From Magnetococcales bacterium (GTDB taxonomy: Bacteria; Pseudomonadota; Magnetococcia; Magnetococcales; Magnetaquicoccaceae), in the NCBI GenBank assembly GCA_002753095.1, contig PDZU01000021.1, forward strand, positions 1-45,558: a DNA stretch of 45,558 nucleotides, written 5' to 3'. Under the pieces are notes generated by a model that saw nothing but the letters and a program-made list of their open reading frames with translations, ran no database searches and was not told where the DNA came from. Both the position numbers and the translations under genes were made by a program. Shown piece by piece: positions 35,392-44,500 of this stretch (the first letter of the stretch is position 1; each line of letters begins with the position of its first letter).

Positions 35392-35981
35392 GTAAATTCG
35401 CGCAAGAGGTTCAAAGTTTCGCACAGAGGCAGCCCGGCCACCCCGGAGCAGGAGCCATCGATACGGGCGACGAGGGCGGCACCAAGTCCTTGAATACCGT
35501 AGGAACCGGCCTTGTCGAGCGGTTCGCCGCTCTGGACATAGGCGATCATTTCGGGCAGGGTCATGGGTTTGATCCAGACCCGGCTGGCGACGGTCTGCGT
35601 GCGCAAGCGTTGGCTGTCTGGGTGCAGGATGGCGATGGCCGTGAGAACCAGATGTTCCTGACCTGCGAGCTGTTGCAGCATCTGGATGGCCTGTTGTGGA
35701 TGGTCCGGTTTGCCAAGGAGCTGCTCGTGCAGGACAACGATGGTATCGGCAGCCAGGATCAGATCATCCTGGGGTTGCACCACCGCCTGCGCTTTGCTGA
35801 TGGCCATGCGCTGCACATAGTCGTGCACGGATTCGGCAGGCAATGGGGATTCGTCCAGTTGGGCGGGGCGCACTTCCGGTTCGATCCCGACCTGACGCAG
35901 GAGGGCGAGACGCCGGGGCGAGGCGGAGGCAAGGCAGAGACGGCGCTGCTGGAGCGGGTTGAGGGAAAAGTTTGATGACAT
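35388..35981 (-). CDS. maf: Maf-like nucleotide pyrophosphatase
   Basis: 197 residues. The opening 'LCLASASPRRLALLRQVGIE' binds the phosphate of (d)NTPs; 'DLILAADTIVVLHEQLLGKP' and the C-terminal 'GSCSGVAGLPL' complete the Maf signature. These house-cleaning enzymes hydrolyse non-canonical or modified nucleoside triphosphates. The ATG at 35981 is chosen over a longer frame that runs into the ispB leader. Confidence 0.9.
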   Translation of the reverse strand: MSSNFSLNPLQQRRLCLASASPRRLALLRQVGIEPEVRPAQLDESPLPAESVHDYVQRMAISKAQAVVQPQDDLILAADTIVVLHEQLLGKPDHPQQAIQMLQQLAGQEHLVLTAIAILHPDSQRLRTQTVASRVWIKPMTLPEMIAYVQSGEPLDKAGSYGIQGLGAALVARIDGSCSGVAGLPLCETLNLLREFT

Positions 35982-36161
35982 GGTTGTTTCTTCTTTAATA
36001 ACACAGAGGTGGAACAACAAAGGGGCGGTGAACAAAAAAAAACGGGGTTGCAAGTACTCAAGAAGACTTGCGCTCCCCTGGTAAGCTCCTTAATGTTCGT
36101 CGCAACCTTAGCCCATTTTCAAGGGTGCGCGTCATGCGACCCGCAGTCGGGAACCTGGACC

Positions 36162-37184
36162 GTGTCATTATCACATACCCCTGTTACGACGACATCTCTG
36201 GATAGCGCCTCGGTACTGCAGCGCTTGCATGCCTTGATCGGTGATGATTTGCTGGCAACCAATCGGATCATTGTGGCGCAGTTGGATTCGCAGGTGGAGA
36301 TGATTCCCACCCTGGGTTCGCATTTGATCAACAGCGGTGGCAAACGGTTGCGGCCCATTTTGACCTTGCTGGTGGCACGCCTGTTCGGTTATGCCGGGGA
36401 GGGGCATGCTCTTTTGGCGGCGGTGGTGGAGTTCATCCACACGGCGACCCTGTTGCATGATGACGTGGTGGATAAATCGGAACGGCGACGCGGCAAGTTG
36501 ACGGCCAACGCCATTTGGGGCAGCAAGGCACCGGTTCTGGTGGGGGATTTCTTGTTTTCCCGTTCCTTCCAGATGCTGGTGGCCTATGGCGACCTCAAGG
36601 TGTTGCGCATTTTGGCGGATGCCTGTGCGGTAATTTCCGAGGGCGAGGTGATGCAACTTGTGGTGAGCAACGATCTGGCCACCACGGAGAGCCAATATCT
36701 GGAGGTGGTATCGCGCAAGACGGCAACGCTGTTTGCGGCGGCGGCCCGTCTGGGAGCGGTGGTCAGCGGTCGTTCCGAGGCGGAAGAGAGTGCCTTGGGC
36801 CATTATGGCGAATATTTGGGCCGTGCCTTTCAAGTGATCGATGATGCGTTGGATTACAGCTCTTCGGACGAGGCGTTGGGCAAGACGGTCGGGGATGATT
36901 TTCAGGAGGGCAAGATCACTCTGCCCGTGATACACGCCTATCAGCAGGGCAGTGCGGAAGAGCGGCAGTTTTGGCGGCGCTGCCTGGAGGATAAAGAGTA
37001 TCAGGCGGGTGATTTGCAACGAGCGATTGCCTTGATCCATGCGCGGGGTTCGTTGCAGTATGCCCTGCAGGCGGCGCGGCGCATGGCGGAAGAGGCCAAG
37101 GAGCAGTTGGCGGATTTTCCGGCCTCGCCGGAACGTGAGGCATTGATTTTGTTGGCCGATTTCTCGGTCAGCCGCAGCTTTTAG
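36162..37184 (+). CDS. ispB: Long-chain polyprenyl diphosphate synthase (octaprenyl type)
   Basis: About 340 residues if the GTG at 36162 is used. First Asp-rich motif 'LLHDDVVDKSERRRG' and second 'QVIDDALDYSSS' are intact, with 'GGKRLRPILTLLVARLFGY' before them. It builds the ubiquinone side chain from isopentenyl diphosphate. The start is unsure: the open frame reaches 36009 and an ATG at 36093 would give 363 residues, but family homology begins only near 'SVLQRLHALIGDDL', so the later start is preferred. Divergent from maf; tRNA-Pro follows 74 bp later. Confidence 0.9.
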   Translation: MSLSHTPVTTTSLDSASVLQRLHALIGDDLLATNRIIVAQLDSQVEMIPTLGSHLINSGGKRLRPILTLLVARLFGYAGEGHALLAAVVEFIHTATLLHDDVVDKSERRRGKLTANAIWGSKAPVLVGDFLFSRSFQMLVAYGDLKVLRILADACAVISEGEVMQLVVSNDLATTESQYLEVVSRKTATLFAAAARLGAVVSGRSEAEESALGHYGEYLGRAFQVIDDALDYSSSDEALGKTVGDDFQEGKITLPVIHAYQQGSAEERQFWRRCLEDKEYQAGDLQRAIALIHARGSLQYALQAARRMAEEAKEQLADFPASPEREALILLADFSVSRSF

Positions 37185-37212
37185 GGATTGCCGGCACTGA
37201 GACAGAAAAACT

Positions 37213-37241
37213 CTGGCGCTTTGGCGATAAATCGGTATAAT
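37213..37241 (+). promoter_or_regulatory. Promoter of tRNA-Pro
   Basis: A perfect TATAAT (37236-37241) is followed by a GC-rich GCCCCTC discriminator, as expected for a stringently controlled tRNA promoter, 17 bp before the tRNA. The -35 region (CTGGCG at 37213-37218) is weak. Confidence 0.55.
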
Positions 37242-37258
37242 GCCCCTCTTGACGATTT

Positions 37259-37335
37259 CGGGGTGTGGCTCAGCCTGGTAGAGCACTGCGTTCGGGACGC
37301 AGGGGTCGCTGGTTCGAATCCAGTCACCCCGACCA
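37259..37335 (+). tRNA. tRNA-Pro (CGG)
   Basis: 77 bases including an encoded CCA. The acceptor stem CGGGGTG/CACCCCG shows the C1-G72 pair typical of bacterial tRNA-Pro. Anticodon stem CTGCG/CGCAG with loop TTCGGGA gives anticodon CGG, which reads CCG codons. T loop TTCGAAT is normal. Confidence 0.95.
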
Positions 37336-37347
37336 ATAAAATCAAGT

Positions 37348-37383
37348 AGTTAAGGCCACTCCCGAGGTGGCCTTTTTTGTTTC
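37348..37383 (+). terminator. Terminator of tRNA-Pro (copy A of a 36-bp duplication)
   Basis: GGCCAC/GTGGCC hairpin followed by TTTTTTG, 13 bp after the CCA end. The 36 bases 37348-37383 recur at 37961-37996 with a single mismatch (G at 37366, A at 37979). The stretch after it (37384-37591) has no gene; it contains a second TATAATGCCCC (37503-37513) identical to the -10 region of the tRNA promoter. Confidence 0.85.
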
Positions 37384-37591
37384 AGCAATCAAATAGCAAT
37401 CATCTGGAAAAGATTCGCCTCTTCTGGTGCAGTGCATTGCCTGCCAGAGTGATGCCCCTTCCCCCGCTACCGTGCCGCCCCAAACTTAACCAACCGGTCA
37501 ACTATAATGCCCCGTGCTGGCTCTCAGTGCGATTCTCAGGCTCGTTCTCAGTGTGGCCGGAGGATGACCGGTGGGATACTGTTCAGATTAA

Positions 37592-37843
37592 CTATGCGGC
37601 CACTTCATCACGCTGCAACCGTTCAAAAAGAAACTCCGGTGCCATGTCTGCCCCGTTGGCCCATGCGATGGTGCCCAACTCGCTATCAACGCGAACATCA
37701 GAAAACGCCCCCTGGTCGCGCAAGGGTGCGAACATCTCTCCCCACAGTTCAGACTCCAGCTCTACCTGTCCGCTGATTCCGTTATCGAAGCGCAACCATA
37801 ACCGATAATCGCCTCGATATTCTACGCCCGTAACGTGCAGCAT
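37592..37843 (-). CDS. DUF2442 domain protein
   Basis: 83 residues: 'VEYRGDYRLWLRFDNGISGQ' and 'GTIAWANGADMAPEFLFERL' match the DUF2442 pattern (strand-turn-strand, then 'W.NG.D..P..L'). Such small proteins usually follow a DUF4160 gene in mobile, toxin-antitoxin-like pairs; their biochemical role is not established. Here it lies 5 bp after the stop of a DUF4160 fragment, in the expected order. The segment is bracketed by the duplicated terminator. Confidence 0.8.
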   Translation of the reverse strand: MLHVTGVEYRGDYRLWLRFDNGISGQVELESELWGEMFAPLRDQGAFSDVRVDSELGTIAWANGADMAPEFLFERLQRDEVAA

Positions 37844-37848
37844 GGTGG

Positions 37849-37956
37849 TTACTCCAAAGGGTCAATGATGCGTAACGGTTGACGCTGGCAGGCACATTGC
37901 CAATTATCAACCAACTCTTGCCGGTGCAAACTCCACCACTCCATAACCAGTGCCAT
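37849..37956 (-). pseudogene. 5'-truncated DUF4160 gene fragment
   Basis: 35 codons encode 'ALVMEWWSLHRQELVDNWQ' and end at TAA. This matches the C-terminal third of DUF4160 proteins, which close with a pattern like 'W...H..EL..NW' and an 'I.PL' end. The N-terminal part is missing: upstream of the ATG at 37956 the frame meets a stop within three codons and enters the duplicated tRNA terminator at 37961. The break at that junction shows the gene was cut by the rearrangement. Too short to be found by ordinary gene callers. Confidence 0.65.
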
Positions 37957-37960
37957 GGCA

Positions 37961-37996
37961 AGTTAAGGCCACTCCCGAAGTGGCCTTTTTTGTTTC
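37961..37996 (+). terminator. Copy B of the tRNA-Pro terminator
   Basis: GGCCACT/AGTGGCC hairpin with T6, 35 of 36 bases identical to 37348-37383. There is no tRNA in front of it. Its single base difference extends the stem by one pair (T-A), so the structure is kept or improved. It marks the right border of the inserted DUF4160/DUF2442 segment. Confidence 0.85.
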
Positions 37997-38130
37997 TTTT
38001 CTATCACATCGCCTGTAATGCGGCACGCATTAAAAAGCCGGATCGAGATTCTTCCCGTGTTGTTGACTTTTCCGATAAAAAAAGCGAGCATTGACGGGTG
38101 GTGGTGCAGTAATGATGAGAGGAGATGCGC

Positions 38131-38802
38131 ATGGAACTGATTCCAAAATCTGCAGCAGAGTATACGCATGGTGCCGTATTTGATTCCTACGCCTACGTGC
38201 GCCGCTTGCGCGACGCAGGCATGGATGAAGATTTGGCTGCCATTCTCTCCGAGCAATTTGCCTCTCTCATTGATACGCGACTGGCCAGCAAAAGGGATGT
38301 GTTGGAGACGGAAGCCCGCTTGAAACTGGATATTGCCGCCATTGATGCCAAAGTGGAAACAACCAAGGCCAGCCTGCAAAGGGATGTGTTGGAAACGGAG
38401 GCCCGCTTGAAACTGGATATTGCCGCCATTGATGCCAAAGTGGAAACAACCAAGGCCAGCCTGCAAAAAGAGGTCGAGGCTACCAGGGTCAACCTGCAGA
38501 AGGAGCTTGAAGCCACCAGGGTCAGTCTGCAAAAGGATCTTGAAACCACCAGGGTCAGCCTGCAAAAAGAGATCGAATCTACCAAGGCAAGCCTGCAAAA
38601 AGACATTGAGGTCACCAAGGCCAGCCTGCAAAAGGAGATTGAAAAAGCGAAAGTTGAAACGGTCAAGTGGGTTGTCGCCACGGGCATTGTCATTCTCGGT
38701 GGCATGGCAACCATCAATCGTATTGCCCCCCCCGTACCGATCTACCTGCAGGCACCCGCGCAGGAGTTGCGCCTGCCTGCTCCGTTGTCTCCTGCACGGT
38801 AG
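38131..38802 (+). CDS. DUF1640-type coiled-coil protein with C-terminal membrane helix
   Basis: 223 residues from the ATG at 38131, six bases after AGGAG; an ATG at 38125 sits too close to the ribosome binding site. A short N-terminal domain ('YAYVRRLRDAGMDEDLAAIL') is followed by a long coiled coil and one membrane helix ('WVVATGIVILGGMATI') near residue 180, as in CCDC90/DUF1640 proteins. The coil contains a 29-residue unit in tandem duplicate, then about six 11-residue repeats of the form K-(E/D)-x-E-x-T-(K/R)-x-x-LQ. It probably forms a membrane-tethered oligomeric rod. Function unknown. Confidence 0.8.
   Translation: MELIPKSAAEYTHGAVFDSYAYVRRLRDAGMDEDLAAILSEQFASLIDTRLASKRDVLETEARLKLDIAAIDAKVETTKASLQRDVLETEARLKLDIAAIDAKVETTKASLQKEVEATRVNLQKELEATRVSLQKDLETTRVSLQKEIESTKASLQKDIEVTKASLQKEIEKAKVETVKWVVATGIVILGGMATINRIAPPVPIYLQAPAQELRLPAPLSPAR
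38291..38464 (+). repeat. 87-bp tandem duplication inside the coiled-coil gene
   Basis: Bases 38291-38377 recur as 38378-38464 with only a few third-position changes, so the duplication is recent. It adds exactly 29 codons and keeps frame. It is followed (38465-38640) by older, diverged 33-bp repeats coding for 11-residue units. Confidence 0.9.
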
Positions 38803-38832
38803 GAAAAGATCACGCCGTCATACGATATTTTT

Positions 38833-39768
38833 CTATCCATCAAGCATGTATCCCAGTGATTTCAGCTCTCTTCTGATGTCGTGGGCAACTTCATTGACTG
38901 AGTTCTTATAATTTTTGAAAATAATTCCAGACATATCGCTCGGCAAGGTAACGTCACCGGTATGTAAGCAACACACTTTGTCGCGACCAAGCTTGCCGAC
39001 AAAGAAACCAAACTCGAAGATGACGTTCGGTCGGGCACGCCACTCTTTCTCGCGCTTGTCGTCGGGCTTGTTTTCCTCGGAACACAGGTAGGCTCTTTCG
39101 TCCGGGGTGAGGAGAATAAAGACATAGCCAACATCACTGTATTTCTCGAATTTCTCGATAATGGTCAAACCACTGTCGGGCTGTCGATGCAAAACGATCG
39201 GTTCAAGCCCAATTTCGCGCAGAAACTTATCCAACTGCAATTCGGCTTTTTCATCATGGCCATGCACGATAAACACTTGCTTCGATAATGGCTTTGTTTT
39301 GGCACCAGCAAGAAGTGTAGGCTGTGGGGTGTCACTCGCAGGAGTTAGCGGTGGAACAGACGGTGCTTCTGTCTGCTCCCGAACAGGGATCAGTTCAAGG
39401 CATTCAACGAAATATTCGAGACACTGCAATTGATATGCTAAAGTTCTTTGTAATAAATCTTTAATATAATCAATATTATAATTGCTATTACTCACATCAT
39501 CATCTACATAGCTAATATACTTTGATTTGTCTTCTGTACCGTTATATATCATTTCTATAATTTTTACATTAACATCCTTCCATCTATTATATTTCGCAAC
39601 AAGCGAAATAGATTCTCCTTCATTTTTTAAACCAAAACCATCAAGTGAACTGCTAATTATATTACCCTTTATGATGCGTTCCTTCAGTTTTGACCGTGCC
39701 TCTTCCAACGAAACACGCAGTTCAACACCATGGTTCGGCTGTGCTACCGAAGAAGGATGAGTTGCCAT
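38833..39768 (-). CDS. Orphan TIR-like effector (CAP12/Pycsar-type TIR domain)
   Basis: 311 residues from the ATG at 39768, preceded by GGAGG. Residues about 165-306 match the predicted nucleotide-binding TIR-like domain of CBASS and Pycsar effectors: 'QVFIVHGHDEKAELQLDKFL', 'SGLTIIEKFEKY' (Glu205 is the likely catalytic residue) and 'ARPNVIFEFGFFVGKLGRDK'. Such domains cleave NAD+ when activated, stopping phage spread. The N-terminal 130 residues resemble nothing I know and are encoded by very AT-rich DNA (about 39420-39660); a Pro/Thr linker joins the halves. No cyclase or partner gene is adjacent. Confidence 0.8.
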   Translation of the reverse strand: MATHPSSVAQPNHGVELRVSLEEARSKLKERIIKGNIISSSLDGFGLKNEGESISLVAKYNRWKDVNVKIIEMIYNGTEDKSKYISYVDDDVSNSNYNIDYIKDLLQRTLAYQLQCLEYFVECLELIPVREQTEAPSVPPLTPASDTPQPTLLAGAKTKPLSKQVFIVHGHDEKAELQLDKFLREIGLEPIVLHRQPDSGLTIIEKFEKYSDVGYVFILLTPDERAYLCSEENKPDDKREKEWRARPNVIFEFGFFVGKLGRDKVCCLHTGDVTLPSDMSGIIFKNYKNSVNEVAHDIRRELKSLGYMLDG

Positions 39769-39848
39769 AACAAAGTGAACCTCCAAAAGTTTTATTACAC
39801 ATACCAACAAGAACAACAAACAAATCGATACTGATCCTATAAGGGAAT

Positions 39849-39877
39849 ATTGTACACATTTAGAACCCTTCTGTGAA
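39849..39877 (-). promoter_or_regulatory. Sigma-70 promoter of the TIR effector gene
   Basis: On the minus strand TTCACA (39877-39872), a 17-bp spacer and TACAAT (39854-39849), each one mismatch from consensus, lie about 80 bp before the ATG at 39768. Confidence 0.5.
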
Positions 39878-39923
39878 GGAAACAGGGAAAGCGCATATGA
39901 ACTTTTCCCGTAACCTTCCCCAT

Positions 39924-40090
39924 GCAACACGGTGCATGTCGGGCTCCGCCCTCCCAAGGCGTGCCCCTGCGGGGCACAAATTTGGGCGCGCTGCGCCAAT
40001 TTGCTGCGCAAATTGGCTTTGGATAAAGCGCGCCATTACAAGCAAGGCTCCGCCCTGCACCCGCCAGGGGAGATAATCTCCCCTGGACCC
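39924..40090 (+). repeat. Palindrome-array repeat, copy 6
   Basis: Forward copy between the divergent TIR and response-regulator genes. H2 is identical to other copies; H3 has an outer GGCGCGC/GCGCGCC around a private inner stem GCCAATTTGC-TGC-GCAAATTGGC; H4 is GCAAGGCTCCGCCCTGC; H5 is CAGGGGAGAT-AATCTCCCCTG as in copy 2. It shares the left flank GGTGC(A/G)TGTCGGGC with copy 2. It fills most of the 435-bp gap; the rest holds the two promoters. Confidence 0.88.
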
Positions 40091-40135
40091 CATGCCACTT
40101 GTTCATGGCAATCCAGACCACCATGTCAGAATATG

Positions 40136-40164
40136 TTGCAAATATACACTCCTTTCGGTATTAT
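40136..40164 (+). promoter_or_regulatory. Sigma-70 promoter of the response-regulator gene
   Basis: TTGCAA (40136-40141), a 17-bp spacer and TATTAT (40159-40164) give a start near 40171, about 33 bases before the TTG start codon at 40204 and just upstream of AGGAGG. Confidence 0.55.
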
Positions 40165-40203
40165 TATAGACAGATAAATCACATAAAATCAGGAGGAAAT
40201 CGC

Positions 40204-41520
40204 TTGCCCCATTCGCTCCCGATGGGTGACACCGATCTGCTGAAAGGGTTGACCGTTCTCTATGTAGAGGATGATCCGCACATCCGCACGCAACTACAGC
40301 AGTATCTGGCACGCCGCGTCAAAACGGTCCTGACCGCCGACAACGGTCATCTGGGCCTGGAAATCTACCGCCAAACCCATCCCGATCTCATCATCACCGA
40401 TCTGCTCATGCCGGTCATGGACGGCCTCACCATGATCCGCCACCTGCGCGAAACCGATACCTCGACCCCGGTTATCGTCACCACCGCCTACAGCGACGAA
40501 GAGTACCTCATGCGCGCCATCGAGGTGGGCGTCGATCGCTACATCCTCAAACCCATCGATCCCAAACGACTCATCGATGGCATCATCAAAGTCTCGCGCG
40601 CCCTGTGGCAGGAAAAAGAACAACAACGCTTCCACCACTACGTTCAGTTCATCCTCGACAGCTCCCCCAATCTTTTGCTGGTCCTGCTCCCGGACGGACA
40701 GGTGGAGTTCCTGAATCGCGCCTTTCTCAATACCCTGGGCCACTCCTCCCTGCAACAGTACCGAGAAAGCGGCGTGGACTTGGCCAACTGGATCCTCACC
40801 CCAGAGTTTCAGCCCCTCTCGCAACAGTCTGATGGTCAACCCTGGTTTCAACCCCTGCTCGGTAACAGCGACCAGATCCCCATCGTCTACATCCGCTGCC
40901 ATCAACAGCCGGAACTGGCCAGACGCCCCTACTCGGTCACCAGCAATCGTCTCGCCGATCCCGAACGATTCATCCTCTCCCTCACGGATATTACCACCAT
41001 CGATCGGCAAATCCGTGACCTGGAGTTCAAAGCCTTTACCGACGCCTTGACCGGCACCTGCAACCGGGCGCGACTGCAAACCCTGCTCTACGCCGAAATG
41101 CAACGCTCACAACGGCATGGACAGCCCCTCTCGGTGCTCCTCTTCGATGTGGACCATTTCAAACGGGTCAATGACACCTTCGGCCATCAGACCGGTGATC
41201 TGGTGCTGGTTGAATTAACCTCCATCGTCTCGCAAAACCTCCGTGCCTCCGACGTGCTGGCCCGTTGGGGCGGGGAAGAGTTCATGATCGTCTCCCCGGA
41301 CATCACCGTGGAAGCCGCCGTGCAATTGGCAGAAAAACTGCGCAAAATCATAGAAAAACATGATTTCCCCTGCGCTGGCCACATCACCAGCAGCTTTGGC
41401 GTGGCCCAGTATCTGCCTCAGGATAACATTACCACCCTCACCGAACGGGCCGATCAGGCACTCTATCATGCCAAACGGGCCGGTCGTAATCGGGTGGAGT
41501 GTACTCCACCGCCCGAATAG
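40204..41520 (+). CDS. Response regulator with PAS and active GGDEF output (diguanylate cyclase)
   Basis: 438 residues. Start is a TTG at 40204, seven bases after a perfect AGGAGG; an ATG at 40222 is the alternative. The receiver has the acidic pair in 'VLYVEDDPH', phospho-acceptor Asp66 ('LIITDLLMPVMDG') and the conserved Lys in 'YILKPI'. A PAS domain follows (about 145-270). The GGDEF domain has an intact GGEEF loop at 356-360 and an RxxD inhibitory site (RASD) five residues before it, so it should make c-di-GMP with product feedback. It precedes the kinase gene by 14 bp and is likely its partner. Confidence 0.93.
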   Translation: MPHSLPMGDTDLLKGLTVLYVEDDPHIRTQLQQYLARRVKTVLTADNGHLGLEIYRQTHPDLIITDLLMPVMDGLTMIRHLRETDTSTPVIVTTAYSDEEYLMRAIEVGVDRYILKPIDPKRLIDGIIKVSRALWQEKEQQRFHHYVQFILDSSPNLLLVLLPDGQVEFLNRAFLNTLGHSSLQQYRESGVDLANWILTPEFQPLSQQSDGQPWFQPLLGNSDQIPIVYIRCHQQPELARRPYSVTSNRLADPERFILSLTDITTIDRQIRDLEFKAFTDALTGTCNRARLQTLLYAEMQRSQRHGQPLSVLLFDVDHFKRVNDTFGHQTGDLVLVELTSIVSQNLRASDVLARWGGEEFMIVSPDITVEAAVQLAEKLRKIIEKHDFPCAGHITSSFGVAQYLPQDNITTLTERADQALYHAKRAGRNRVECTPPPE

Positions 41521-41534
41521 TCAACACTCCGGCC

Positions 41535-44500
41535 ATGGTTCAGCCCCCAGCGTTTCAGGAAACCCTTCTGTGGCTCTATTGTGTCTCCTTTTTCAGCATG
41601 GGCTTGGTCATCCGTACCCGCATCCAAGCCCTGCACCACTCCCCATTGGTGGAAAGCTTTCGCTGGTTGGCCGGTTTTGGCTTTTGGCACGCCAGCGCCG
41701 ACCTGATGGAATTGTTGATTCTCCACCAAGTTGACCATACGTTCATCTTGGCCAGCCGGACCACACTCGAAGCCATCTCATGGGCCTATCTGCTCTATTT
41801 TCCGTTGACACTGCTTGCCACATGGCCCGGACCACCCGCGCCTCACCTCCGGGAAAAAGGCGCGCGCCTGCTGCTCTATCTGTGGTTGTTCCTCTTCATC
41901 TACCATGGCCTGCAGGAAGAGTGGACAGAACCGCGCCTCTGGAGCCGTTACCTGATCGGCGCTCCTGCCACCCTCCTGACTGCTCTCGCTCTGCTTTTTC
42001 CCGCTGCCGACTCACGCCTGGATGCCATGCAGGAACGCGCCATCACGTTGGCCGGTTGGGGATTCCTCGCGCTTTTTCTGCTGATCTGGTTTGGACCCAC
42101 CGCCGATCTGCCCATGGCCAATCGGATCAACAGCGCCTGGTTCTTGCAGCAAACCAATACACCCGTTGAACTGTGGCGTACCGCTGTGGTGCTGTTCACC
42201 ACCATATGCCTCTCGCATTCGCTGCGCTGGTTCAATTTGGCCCAACAACAGCGCCTGGATCAACTGGTCGAGGAAAAAAGCAGTTACCTGGAATCCATCC
42301 TGCACACCTCCCTGGATCTGGCCATGGTGTCCATCGACCGCAGCGGCAAGGTGACCCTCCTCAACCAGGTAGCCACCGAACTTTATGGCGCACGTTGCCA
42401 CACGACACCCACACAAACCACGCCACCCCATATCAGCCCGGAGCGCTGGCAGCAGGCCCTCAACCGCATGCAACACGCAGGCGAGTACACCTTCGAGGAG
42501 ATTCACCATCTGCCCGCTGCCGATCATGTCATCTCCTCCCGCATTACACCCATCTACAGCCGTCAAGGCCACGAATTGGGCTATCTGCACGCCGCCCGCG
42601 ACATCACCCAACAACGCCAGGAGGAGTTGGAACTGCGCGAACATCGCTATCGGCTCGACAAACTGGTGCGGGAGCAGACCGGCGATCTGTTGCGGGCCTA
42701 CCAGATGTTGGAAGAACGGCGGCATTCATTGCACCAGTATGCCCGCATTGCCGCCCTTTCCCATGACCATCTGGCCTTGCTGGATCGGGACTACCGTTTT
42801 CTGGCCGTCAACGATGCCTATCTGACCGCTTATGGCAGCGAACGCAACCAGGTAGAAGGATGCCTCATGGCGGACTGGCTGGGAGAAAGTGTCTTTGCGG
42901 CTATCCAGCACAAACTGGAGCGCTGTTTTTCTGGTCATACGGTTCATTATCAATCGTGGTTCCACTTTCCGGCCTTGGGCAGACGTTACATGGATGTCTG
43001 GTACCATCCCTATCAGGATCCGCACGGACTGGTCACTGGCCTAGTGGTGGCGGCACGGGATGTAACCGATTGGCACATTTCGCAAAAGGCTCTGCAGGCC
43101 AGCGAATCCCGCTATCGCCATCTTTTCGAGGCCATGGAAAGCGCTGTCCTGCTCTTCAACAGCCCAGATGGCGGGCAGAGTTTTCTCTGCCAGGACATCA
43201 ACAGCAACACCGCCCGAATTCTCAACATGACGCGGGAACAGATCATTCCCCTGACCGTGTCTGCGTTGTGGCCCGGCAGCCATGGACAGGAGATACTCGC
43301 CTTGCTGCGCTCCACCTTTTGGGATGGACAACCACGCGGGCAAACCTTGCGCCCCTATCATAACGGACAGGCCCGGCTATGGTTGGAACGCTATATCTAC
43401 CGTTTGCCCTCCGGCGAGGTGGTGCTGATTATCGCCGATCGCACCGCCCAGCAACAGGCTGAGCAGCGGTTGCAGGAGATGGCCCGTTTCCCCAATGAAA
43501 ATCCCAATCCGGTCTTGCGCATTCGTCAGGATGGCGAGGTATTGTTTGCCAATCTGATCGGGCAACGTCTATTGACAACATGGCACTCTGCTGTTGGGCA
43601 AAAACTGTTGGCCAACGAGATGCAACCCATTAGCGAGGCATTGCTCAGCGGTCGTCAGGAGCAGTGGCAGGCACCGTTGGAAAATCGCTCCTTTTTGTTG
43701 AACATTGTCCCCTTTCCCGAATTGGGCTACGTCAATCTGTACGGCCAGGACATGACCGAGCATGCCCACCTGTTGCGTCTGCTGCAACAGAGGCAGGCGC
43801 AGATTGAGGAGTTGAATCGCACCCTGCAAGAGGAGATACGCAAAGAGGTGGCGGCCAATCGGCGCAAGGATGCCCTGTTGTTGCATCAATCCCGCCATGC
43901 CGCCATGGGCGAAATGATTGGCCATATCGCCCACCAGTGGCGCCAACCTTTGACGGTGTTGAACTTGATGCTGGTCAATATGGCCGACATGGCCGAAGAC
44001 AGGCAGTGGCAGCAGGAGACATGGCTGGATAATTTGCAGCGCGGTCAGGAATTGCTGCACCGCATGTCGGCAACCATCGATTCGTTCCGCAATTTCCTCA
44101 AGCCGGGCCGGGTCAAACAGGCTTTTGACCTGCGCTTGGCGGTTGGCGAAGCCGTGGCGTTGGTACAGGCGGGTCTGACCCAGCAGCGCCTGCACATCGC
44201 CATGCATCTGGCCAACGAACCCATGATCGCCTACGGCCAGCTCAATGAATTTTCCCAGGTGGTCCTGATTCTGCTCAACAATGCCCGCGATGCCATTCTC
44301 AGCCATCGAACTGGTCAGGATGGTCAAATCTCCATCCAGGTTCTGCAAGAGGAGCAAAAGGTGTTGATGCGGGTGCAGGACAACGGCGGCGGAATCGCCG
44401 ATAATCTGTTGGAGCGGATTTTTGAGCCCTATTTTACCACCAAAACCGAGGGGTTCGGTACCGGTATCGGTTTGTACATTGCCAAGAGCATTATTGAACA

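Noticed and set aside
38291..38640. CRISPR-like array from regularly spaced repeats
   Set aside because: The repeats are direct, have no unique spacers, and stay in frame within a coiled-coil gene.
39769..40011. N-terminal extension of the TIR gene into the repeat copy
   Set aside because: The extension passes through the gene's promoter and into repeat copy 6, while the ATG at 39768 has a clear GGAGG.
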